Shown piece after piece: positions 1-7,210 of a DNA stretch of 64,000 bases. Below the pieces are notes generated by a model. It was not told where the DNA came from. It searched no databases and was given only the letters and a program-made list of their open reading frames with translations. Source of the stretch: JBNNGK01 sp050268245. GTDB lineage: Bacteria > Pseudomonadota > Gammaproteobacteria > Enterobacterales > Enterobacteriaceae. The position numbers and the translations under genes are program-made. Positions within the stretch are counted from its first letter, which is position 1. Each line of letters opens with the position of its first letter. The stretch lies in assembly GCF_050268245.1 (NCBI RefSeq), contig NZ_JBNNGK010000005.1:246955-310954 (forward strand). The letters run 5' to 3'.

Positions 1-1
1 A

Positions 2-97
2 GACTTGGATCCCGATGCGACTTTCCGCGAATTCCATGAGCGCTTCCTACCGTTACCTTACCGGCCGGGCTATTGGGTTTCATTACCTGCCGCGTAA
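2..97 (+). CDS. C-terminal fragment of an unidentified protein
   Basis: An open frame enters from the left edge and ends with TAA at 95-97. It gives 31 residues ending FLPLPYRPGYWVSLPAA. It is followed at once by a strong bidirectional terminator, so it looks like a genuine gene end. The composition would suit the last helix and strand of a periplasmic iron-siderophore binding protein, which would fit beside dat-ddc, but this is only a guess. Too little is visible to name a function. Confidence 0.4.
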   Translation, partial: DLDPDATFREFHERFLPLPYRPGYWVSLPAA

Positions 98-156
98 CGG
101 TGATATCAGCAAGTCAAGATCCTCCGGCATAGCCGACGGTTTTTAACTGCATACAA

Positions 157-191
157 AAAAAGCCGATAACGTAAATGGTTATCGGCTTTTT
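157..191. terminator. Bidirectional rho-independent terminator
   Basis: Perfect 14-bp inverted repeat AAAAAGCCGATAAC / GTTATCGGCTTTTT with a 7-nt loop. It has A-runs and T-runs on both flanks. It lies between the convergent gene ending at 97 and ddc, and can serve both. Confidence 0.85.
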
Positions 192-207
192 CACGGTAAC
201 GATGCGG

Positions 208-1680
208 TTACGCCGCTAAAATCTCTTTAGCCGTGCGCTCAACCAACATCAGCAAGACTTTAACATCTTCCAGGCTCACCGTTGGGTTCAATAACGTCAG
301 TTTCAAACAGGTCACGCCGTTAAACTCAGTGACGCCAACGTTGGCACGCCCCGATGCTAATAAGGCATCGCCAATCTTTTGATTGAGCAAAGCGACGGCG
401 CCTTCACTGTGTTGGGTCGGCTGTTCTGGACGATAGCGGAACAGAACACTGGCTAATTGCGGTTGCATCACTAATTCAAAATCAGCCTGATCGGTGACAT
501 AGGCGGCCACTTCGCGTGACAACGTCACGCCATGATCAATGATCTCTGCGTAGTGTTTTTGCCCTAACGCTTCCAATCCCATCCACAGTTTTAATGCATC
601 AAACCGGCGCGTGGTTTGTAACGATTTAGATACCAGGTTGGGGACACCTTGGGCTTCATCAAATTCAGAGTTTAAGTAAGCCGCCTGATAACGCATGAGC
701 TCGTAATGACGTGCTTCTTTCAATAAGAAAGCGCCACAGCTAATAGTCTGGAAAAACTGCTTATGGAAATCCAGCGTGACGGAATCAACCAACTCAATGC
801 CATCCAAATAATCACGATATTTTTCTGACAATAACAGGGCACCACCCCAGGCAGCATCAACATGTAACCAGATCTGATGTTCCGCGGCCACGCTGGCAAT
901 CGCTCGTAATGGGTCGATTGCGCCAGCATCGGTGGTACCGGCGGTGGCGACGATAGCCAGAATCTGCTCACCATTGGCCTGTGCCTGTGCCACTTTTTCT
1001 GCCAAATCATGCACATCCATGCGGGCAAAGCGATCGGTTTTGACCAGCGTGACAGATTGGTAACCTAAGCCCAGCAGCGCCATGTTCTTTTGCACCGAGA
1101 AGTGGGCATTTTCGGAACACAGTACTTTGATTTTCCGCAGATTACCGACCAAACCATCTTGTTGGACAGAGTGCCCCTGACGGGCGAAGAACGCATCGCG
1201 CGCCAGCATCAACCCCATCAGGTTACTTTGGGTGCCACCGCTAGTGAAGACGCCCGCATCGCCCGGCTGATAGCCCACTTGAGTACGCAACCATTCGATC
1301 AGTTTCATCTCAATCAGGGTAGCCGACGGGCTTTGATCCCAAGAGTCCATACTTTGGTTGGTGGCATTGATCAGCACCTCTGCCGCCTGACTGATAACCA
1401 GGCTCGGGCAGTGCAAATGCGCGACACACTGCGGGTGATGCACCGACAGGCTGTCTTTCAAGAAATATTCCACTGCACGCTCAATCGCCGCCTCGTTACC
1501 TAATCCTTGAGGATTAAATTCCAGACGTATACGTTCGCGTAGCTCCGCCACGGTTTTGCCCTGATACATTTGCGGCTGCTGCAACCATTGCACCACAGCC
1601 TGGCTACTCTGAGCGATTGCTTGCTGATAGGCTTCGGCGCTTTGCGGCGAGCCTGACAGAATAGGGTTAAACTTGGACAT
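208..1680 (-). CDS. ddc: L-2,4-diaminobutyrate decarboxylase
   Basis: This PLP-dependent group II decarboxylase turns L-2,4-diaminobutyrate into 1,3-diaminopropane in the cytosol. The 490-residue length is normal. The mid-region HVDAAWGG motif places the cofactor-contacting Asp, and DSVTLDFHKQFF contains the Schiff-base lysine in the usual D-x-H-K setting. It starts 3 bp downstream of the dat stop codon, so the two form a tight operon: Dat makes the substrate from aspartate semialdehyde and Ddc removes the carboxyl group. The product is a polyamine and, in some bacteria, a building block of hydroxamate siderophores. No siderophore synthetase is visible here. The nearest alternative is another group II decarboxylase (glutamate or tyrosine), but the dat partner makes Ddc much the best call. 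Confidence 0.92.
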   Translation of the reverse strand: MSKFNPILSGSPQSAEAYQQAIAQSSQAVVQWLQQPQMYQGKTVAELRERIRLEFNPQGLGNEAAIERAVEYFLKDSLSVHHPQCVAHLHCPSLVISQAAEVLINATNQSMDSWDQSPSATLIEMKLIEWLRTQVGYQPGDAGVFTSGGTQSNLMGLMLARDAFFARQGHSVQQDGLVGNLRKIKVLCSENAHFSVQKNMALLGLGYQSVTLVKTDRFARMDVHDLAEKVAQAQANGEQILAIVATAGTTDAGAIDPLRAIASVAAEHQIWLHVDAAWGGALLLSEKYRDYLDGIELVDSVTLDFHKQFFQTISCGAFLLKEARHYELMRYQAAYLNSEFDEAQGVPNLVSKSLQTTRRFDALKLWMGLEALGQKHYAEIIDHGVTLSREVAAYVTDQADFELVMQPQLASVLFRYRPEQPTQHSEGAVALLNQKIGDALLASGRANVGVTEFNGVTCLKLTLLNPTVSLEDVKVLLMLVERTAKEILAA

Positions 1681-1683
1681 TAA

Positions 1684-3078
1684 TTACTCCACGTTGACAG
1701 GTTTAACGCCAGCAGAAAGCAGGGCGGTTTCAAACTTGTCTAAGAAGATATGTAGCTCTTCATTGGTGATCAGCAAAGATGGCAGCAGGCGCAGTACGCA
1801 ACCATGACGGCCTCCGCGCTCGAGAATGAGACCGGCTTCAAAGCATTTTTTCTGCAATAGCGCGGAAAGTTCACCGTCTGCAGGATAGCAGCCCATGTGA
1901 TCCTGAGCCCCATGAGGATTTACAATCTCAATACCGATCATCAACCCCAGACCACGTACATGGCCAATCACCGGATAGCGCTGTTGTAAATTGGCGAGTT
2001 GATTTTTCAACCATTCGCCTTGTGACGCCACTTTATCCGCAATTTGGTACTGTTTAAGATACTGCAAGGTGGTCAGGCCGGTAGCCATCGCCAATTGATT
2101 ACCACGGAAAGTACCTGTGTGATGGCCGGGTTCCCACGCGTCAAATTGCTTTTTGATGCCCAATACCGCTAATGGCAAACCACCACCAACCGCTTTGGAC
2201 ATCACAATAATATCCGGCTCAATACCCGCGTGTTCAAAGGCAAACAGTTTACCCGTTCGGGCAAAACCAGCCTGAACTTCATCAATGATCAGTAAAATCC
2301 CGTGCTCTTGAGTCACCTTACGAATGCGTTGTAGCCATTCTGCCGGCGCAGGGTTAACGCCCCCTTCACCTTGAACCGCTTCAAGAATGACCGCAGCAGG
2401 CTTGCGAACGCCGCTTTCAACATCATTAATCAGATTTTCAAAGTAATAGGTCAACGCTTTTACACCGGCTTCGCCACCGATACCCAGCGGGCAGCGATAC
2501 TGATGAGGATAGGGCATAAATTGCACTTCCGGCATGATACCGTTGATGGCGTCTTTAGGGGACAGATTCCCCGTGACTGCCAGTGCGCCATGCGTCATGC
2601 CGTGGTAACCACCGGAGAAACTGATTACGCCAGTGCGACCCGTGTGTTTTTTTGCCAGTTTGAGCGCGGCCTCAACCGCATCTGCGCCGGATGGGCCGCA
2701 GAACTGCAGGCAATATTCTTTGCCTTGACCAGGTAACAGAGACAACAGGTAATCAGAGAAGCGATCTTTAAGTGGAGTGGTCAGATCAAGAGTATGTAAC
2801 GGCAAGCCGCTAGTAATGACATTTTGGATGCTTTTTATGACGTCAGGATGATTGTGACCCAACGCGAGCGTGCCTGCACCAGCAAGACAGTCAAGGTATT
2901 GATTATTCTCAACATCGGAGATCCAAACACCTTGCGCTTTTGCAATGGCTAATGGCAACTTTCGCGGGTAACTTCTTACGTTTGATTCAAATTCAGCTTG
3001 TCTTGCCAAATAGGTTTCATTGCTTTCGTTTAATGTATCTGCACCTAAAGTATCAATACGGACTTTATCCGTCATCAT
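1684..3078 (-). CDS. dat: Diaminobutyrate--2-oxoglutarate aminotransferase
   Basis: Class III aminotransferase of 464 residues. It moves the amino group of glutamate onto L-aspartate 4-semialdehyde to give L-2,4-diaminobutyrate. Visible motifs are SGADAVEAALKLAK (phosphate-binding turn), EAVQGEGGVNPAP, IIDEVQAGFARTG (PLP-ring Asp) and MSKAVGGGLPLAVLG with the catalytic Lys. It is the first gene of a two-gene operon with ddc. The upstream 600 bp has no gene and presumably holds the promoter; I could not pick out a convincing Fur box there. The start ATG at 3078 follows a purine-rich AGGAGAG. Confidence 0.93.
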   Translation of the reverse strand: MMTDKVRIDTLGADTLNESNETYLARQAEFESNVRSYPRKLPLAIAKAQGVWISDVENNQYLDCLAGAGTLALGHNHPDVIKSIQNVITSGLPLHTLDLTTPLKDRFSDYLLSLLPGQGKEYCLQFCGPSGADAVEAALKLAKKHTGRTGVISFSGGYHGMTHGALAVTGNLSPKDAINGIMPEVQFMPYPHQYRCPLGIGGEAGVKALTYYFENLINDVESGVRKPAAVILEAVQGEGGVNPAPAEWLQRIRKVTQEHGILLIIDEVQAGFARTGKLFAFEHAGIEPDIIVMSKAVGGGLPLAVLGIKKQFDAWEPGHHTGTFRGNQLAMATGLTTLQYLKQYQIADKVASQGEWLKNQLANLQQRYPVIGHVRGLGLMIGIEIVNPHGAQDHMGCYPADGELSALLQKKCFEAGLILERGGRHGCVLRLLPSLLITNEELHIFLDKFETALLSAGVKPVNVE

Positions 3079-3684
3079 ATCTCTCCTACAACTAAGACGG
3101 GGTTACGCCATAGTTGAATAATTTAATAAAAGAAAGTAAGTACTATGTAAAAAGCGCGGCCAATATAGGACTTTTTGAGTTTGTACTCAATGATTAATTT
3201 CTCAAACCGATACTTGATTTTTTTGCTTACAAATTAGGTGATTAGGCTGATATGGATACATTTTCGGCAGGGCGCTGACCTAGGAAACTGCGTGACGCCG
3301 TCACTTAAATCTGGTTCGTAGCAATATTTATGGGCATTGCAAAGGATTCACAATACAATCCACGATTGATTCTACGGGTTCCGCAGCCCACTATTTGAGA
3401 CGGCTGTTATCAAAATTATTTTCTCGCGTTGTTTATATCCTCACACAACAAATAAGAATCACCACGCTTTGACATCATTATTTTTTCAGTATAGATTTCA
3501 CTTCGTATTTAGCGGCCATTTATAGTCAAGTACATGGCTTTCATATTTACTTTATATTATTTAATTTTTTGAAAAAATTATAATGGCATTATGCAAACTC
3601 GCCCATTTTATTATTTATGGAAAAACCATATTGTTTTTTGGGATTAATATTGCTAGTAAAATTTAATTACATAAGGATGTTTTG
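3079..3684. other. AT-rich intergenic region between divergent dat and the metalloprotease gene
   Basis: About 600 bp without a convincing gene. Composition becomes strongly AT-rich towards 3684, like the metalloprotease that follows. It must hold the leftward dat promoter and the rightward protease promoter. No clear operator, repeat or RNA gene was recognised. Confidence 0.5.
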
Positions 3685-5163
3685 ATGAAAACTTCACAAA
3701 TTACACTATCAACAGCATTGGCTCTTTTATCATATGGTTCTATTGCATCACAGGCAATCGACTACGGAACATTAAAAAATCAGAGTAAAGGTGAGAGTTA
3801 CTGTTTAACTCCGGTGAAAGATAGCGCTGAGGTGGCGCTTTTGGCTTGCGACGGTTCTACATCACAAAATTGGAGTATTGTTGCATCACCGGCCAATCAC
3901 TACTTTATTCATAATCAAGAATTTAAAAACAGTTGCTTACGCACATTCAGCCACGACGGTGCACGAATGGTAAAGCTTAGTACATGCAGTGGTGATGGCT
4001 ATACCTCGATGAGGCTTTGGACGATTAATTATAATGCTGATGGAAGTATAAAATTAGGTAATAAATACAATAATGATCTGGGGAAATATGAAACATTAGA
4101 CTTTGATGTAAATACTGATGCCATTAAAATGTCGGCGAAAAATAATGAACCGAGATCCCGATGGAATTTTAGCGGTGAGCCATCATCGTTAAAAAAACCA
4201 TTAATTGGTAATAAAAAAGTACTATTAATGGCCACCCACTTCAATGGCGAATCACCTACAGAACCAGAGCGCATTAGAAAAGCAGTATTCGGTGATGGCG
4301 ATGATTCTTCATCTTTACAGCATTATTTGAAACTGGCATCAAATGAAAAGCTGACTATCGACGGTACATTCCTAAGCAATATTAATATTGGTGCACGTCC
4401 TTCTTCATGTAATGCTGGTACTATTCTTGAAAATGCACGTCACGCTGCACGAGAAAAGGGCATTGAACCTAATAATTATGATTATCTGTTTGTTGATATC
4501 ACCCGATCTTCCGCGTGCAAGTGGGAAGGGCATGCAGCTACACCTGGCAATTGGATACTCTCCAACAGTGTAGGGTATAAATACTGGATGTGGTCGCACG
4601 AATTTGGACACAATATTGGGCTGAAGCACTCAACAACCTTACGTAAATGCCCAATAAACAATGGCGTCGTAGAAATCAATAATCACTGTGTTTCAGGTGG
4701 CGGGGAGGATGCCACAGATACGATGGGCGGTGGCGGCGGAAAATTATACCCTGTAAGTTACCAACTTTTTGCTGGCTGGTTGGAAAATAATGATGTTCCG
4801 CTGATTAGAACGCCAGGAACATATAAGTTAATGCCTCTTTGGCAGCAAGGCGGTCCGCAAGGTTATCGTATTCAACGATCTGATGGTTCAGTGCTGGTAC
4901 TCGAGTTCAGGCAGCCTCAGTCTGGTTTTGAAAACTGGGCAAAAGAGAGTCCATTCGTTAATGGGATAACTGTGCGTATTGCGAAAAGCACGGGCAATAC
5001 TCTTACGAATACGTTGATCGATGCCACACCAAATAGTGCTTTAGGTATGAAAGATGCGCCACTGATGCCAGGCCATTCTTTGTACGATTCGCTTTCTGGT
5101 AAGCTTATTACCTTGATATCGGCGGATAGCAGCGGCGCAATCATTCAGGTTGATAATAAATAG
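3685..5163 (+). CDS. Secreted zinc metalloprotease with N-terminal ricin-like lectin domain
   Basis: A 492-residue secreted protein. It starts at ATG 3685 behind AAGGA at 3673-3677; a TTG three bases upstream is in frame but badly spaced. Residues 1-25 form a Sec signal peptide ending SQA. About residues 25-165 resemble a beta-trefoil (ricin-type) lectin, with Cys pairs and a Q-x-W (SQNWSI). From about 175 comes a protease domain with HEFGHNIGLKHS, the HExxHxxGxxH zinc site of metzincins, in an M11/M66-like context with a downstream DTMGGGGG turn. Likely acts outside the cell on glycosylated proteins such as mucins; that target is inference. The AT-rich base use differs from dat-ddc, so it was probably acquired. 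No secretion genes are adjacent. Confidence 0.8.
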   Translation: MKTSQITLSTALALLSYGSIASQAIDYGTLKNQSKGESYCLTPVKDSAEVALLACDGSTSQNWSIVASPANHYFIHNQEFKNSCLRTFSHDGARMVKLSTCSGDGYTSMRLWTINYNADGSIKLGNKYNNDLGKYETLDFDVNTDAIKMSAKNNEPRSRWNFSGEPSSLKKPLIGNKKVLLMATHFNGESPTEPERIRKAVFGDGDDSSSLQHYLKLASNEKLTIDGTFLSNINIGARPSSCNAGTILENARHAAREKGIEPNNYDYLFVDITRSSACKWEGHAATPGNWILSNSVGYKYWMWSHEFGHNIGLKHSTTLRKCPINNGVVEINNHCVSGGGEDATDTMGGGGGKLYPVSYQLFAGWLENNDVPLIRTPGTYKLMPLWQQGGPQGYRIQRSDGSVLVLEFRQPQSGFENWAKESPFVNGITVRIAKSTGNTLTNTLIDATPNSALGMKDAPLMPGHSLYDSLSGKLITLISADSSGAIIQVDNK

Positions 5164-5180
5164 CAATTATTCAGCTACTT

Positions 5181-5216
5181 ACATGCAGCCAGAAGGCTGC
5201 ATGTAAACTTTTTTGG
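5181..5216 (+). terminator. Terminator of the metalloprotease gene
   Basis: A 10-bp stem ACATGCAGCC / GGCTGCATGT with an AGAA loop sits 18 bp after the stop codon and is followed by AAACTTTTTT. Confidence 0.85.
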
Positions 5217-5970
5217 CACCATGCGAATCAAGCGAACAGTCAGTTTTCCAGGCTCATCTGAATGAGTGAGTGAACCGAATTACCGTAGAAAGAGGACTCA
5301 GACTAAATTTTTCGTCAGCCATCATCAATAATGATGGATTTTTATTCCTTTTAGTATCGTTCACTGGTGCATTTTGGTGAATTCTGTAAGGTAAACGGTG
5401 CCAACATTTATCAGATTTTACGTAGCGCAATCTGATCAGAACGGTGGTTTAGCCAGATAAGCAAACTCGCTGGTTAACCGTTCAGCCCATACACATACGT
5501 GTACGGGTTTGTTTTCGTTAAAGTGTCACCGCCAATGTCAGGTGAAAGGCGAAATCAACGACTAAACGTCACCCCAAGGTTTGTTAGAATCTGCACAAAA
5601 CATTTGTCATTGCTTAGACCCTCAATCCAACGCAGGCTGCCAACAACTTAGCGAGATTGGCGAGATCATCACTCTGCGAAAAAAAGGCCGAGTGAATACG
5701 TTTTTTATCGAGCGGGTATGTGGTGAGTTTGCCCTCAGTAACGTACGCAAAAAATCGGTGGACTAGGCGAGGGAAGGTAGAGAAAAAACTGCATCTTGTT
5801 AAACCAGTACTGGATAATCCACGCGGGGAGATGGCGGTTTGATAAGGTAACGGCGTACTTAATTCTATTTAACATAATATACATTATGCGCACCAAAGTT
5901 GTAGTGGTAAAGTTGTAATGTCCGCTTATGGCTAAGTTAAGATGTCCGGCGTGCAGTCTCATCATTAAGG
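5217..5970. other. Non-coding stretch with a hairpin and probable mobile-element debris
   Basis: No convincing gene. A second terminator-like hairpin (CCATCAT / ATGATGG at 5319-5337, followed by ATTTTTATT) lies near the start. Around 5910-5970, just before the truncated transposase, the sequence looks like the left part of an insertion sequence, with short repeated ATGTCCG words at 5919 and 5942. The 13-mer TGTAATGTCCGCT at 5914-5926 recurs at 30307-30319. Confidence 0.4.
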
Positions 5971-5977
5971 GATCCTC

Positions 5978-6505
5978 ATGGCGACACACAAAGCGGATTT
6001 TTTCACCTTGGACGAAGTCAATAGACTCAAAATTATTCAGGACGTTGTTAATCGTCGCCTCACAACGCAAATGGCCGCAAAGCGGCTTGGTTTATCCGAT
6101 AGACAGTGTCACGTTATCATAATGATGGGCCTCTTGGACTCACCAGTCGTCGGCGCGGAAAGCCAAGCAATAATCAGCTATCTGAAGGACTCGCTGCTCA
6201 CGCGCTGAATATCATTCGTGAACATTACGTGGATTTCGGGCCTACGCTAGCTTGTGAAAAACTCTCAGAAGTACACAACGTTCATCTTGCTAAAGAAACC
6301 GTCAGAAAATTGATGGTTAATGCTGGTTTCTGGATCCCCCGCAGACATAGAGCATCAAAGATCCAGCAACCTCGTTATCGCCGAGCTTGTACCGGCGAAT
6401 TGATACAGATTGACGGCTGTGATCACCGCTGGTTTGAGGATCGTGCCCCTGCCTGCACCGCACTGGTTTACGTCGATGATGTAACCAGCCGCCTTATGGC
6501 AACTC
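5978..6505 (+). pseudogene. ISNCY-type (ISKpn21-like) transposase, frameshifted and truncated
   Basis: The N-terminal part starts at ATG 5978 behind AAGGGA and reads MATHKADFFTLDEV through GLSDRQCH, a helix-turn-helix domain typical of ISKpn21-like transposases. The continuing protein (GPLGLTSRRRGKPSNNQL and on) is in another frame from about 6115, so there is a frameshift near 6106-6125. The catalytic core begins (GELIQIDGCDHRWFE, then YVDDVTSRLMA) and stops abruptly near 6505. There it runs into a second, oppositely oriented insertion sequence. The C-terminal half with the last acidic residue is missing. Non-functional. Confidence 0.75.
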
Positions 6506-6707
6506 CTCTCTTTTTAATCGCAGGGGAAGCAAGCCAATCAAGTTGGCCGTACTTGCGCAGCCAGTTAAACACAGTTGCGTTGCCCTGGATACCATAACGG
6601 TCCGTAGCCTGACGGCAAGTCATTTCGCCTTTTTCGACCTGCTCAACAACGGCCAATTTAAAGGATAGAGAGTGGTCGCGTTGCGTACGTTTAACATATT
6701 GGCTCAT
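6506..6707 (-). pseudogene. IS3-family OrfA fragment
   Basis: Reading leftward from ATG 6707 (AGGAG just upstream), MSQYVKRTQRDHSLSFKLAVVEQVEKG and the following HTH with NATVFNWLRKYGQLDW are typical of the IS3-family OrfA DNA-binding protein. The reading continues only to about 6510, where it meets the truncated ISNCY transposase. OrfB is absent. The IS end is probably near 6765-6770. Non-functional remnant. Confidence 0.7.
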
Positions 6708-6773
6708 CACGTTCTCCTGATTGAGAGGGGAAAACGTGTCAACGCTATTTAGGACGGATCAGGGTCACAGCGT

Positions 6774-6808
6774 AAAAAAAAGGATCTCAAGAAGATCCTT
6801 TTAAATTT
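6774..6808 (-). terminator. Rho-independent terminator of the toxin-immunity pair
   Basis: Stem AAGGATCT (6780-6787) / AGATCCTT (6793-6800) with a 5-nt loop. On the minus strand it is followed by eight T residues, directly after the LprI-family stop codon. From memory it resembles the hairpin flanking the replication region of ColE1/pMB1 plasmids very closely. Confidence 0.85.
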
Positions 6809-6820
6809 TATTTTCATTCC

Positions 6821-7210
6821 TTACATGTTGCCAGAAAGCTCAGCCAACTCCTTCCCTCTGGTTTCTGACATTTTTGCAACACACTCATTCACGGTCGTTT
6901 GATATGCCGAGCTTTTGTTATCTATTTGGAATGAGTATAACTTACAATTAGAATCCCTAAATTTGATCCAATCCCTTTGGGAAATTTTAATGCTATTTAC
7001 GAGCTCCTGCTTTAAATATTCATCATTCATATATGCAGAATTAACTTTAGATAGCAACATTGAATATTGTTCGTTTAAATATTTATCAGCTGAATCCTTT
7101 TTACTTTTCGAGCACAAAGCAACCTGATCAGATGTTGTTACATTATGACAAACATTTGCACTATGTGAAAATGACGAATACAGTAAAATAATAGCTAAGG
7201 CTCGTTTCAT
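6821..7210 (-). CDS. LprI-family (DUF1311) periplasmic protein, probable immunity to the upstream toxin
   Basis: 129 residues with a signal peptide (MKRALAIILLYSSFSHS) and a mature domain with spaced Cys residues and the RDWIKFRDSNCKLY block. That block marks the DUF1311/LprI family, some members of which inhibit lysozymes. Its ATG overlaps the stop codon of the upstream toxin (TAATG, sharing base 7210), so the two are translationally coupled. Because the toxin's last domain is a predicted muramidase and this protein is exported to the periplasm, an immunity role is the natural inference; it has not been shown for this pair. AT-rich like the toxin tail. Confidence 0.75.
   Translation of the reverse strand: MKRALAIILLYSSFSHSANVCHNVTTSDQVALCSKSKKDSADKYLNEQYSMLLSKVNSAYMNDEYLKQELVNSIKISQRDWIKFRDSNCKLYSFQIDNKSSAYQTTVNECVAKMSETRGKELAELSGNM

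Noticed and set aside
1090..1503. Rightward open reading frame of 137 codons
   Set aside because: Lies wholly inside ddc on the other strand; a shadow of the real gene with no family match.
3079..3684. Possible Fur box before dat
   Set aside because: I looked for a GATAATGATAATCATTATC-like site and found only weak AT-rich partial matches.
5581..5766. Short rightward frame of 61 codons before the ISNCY remnant
   Set aside because: No start signal, no recognised family and it lies in insertion-sequence debris.
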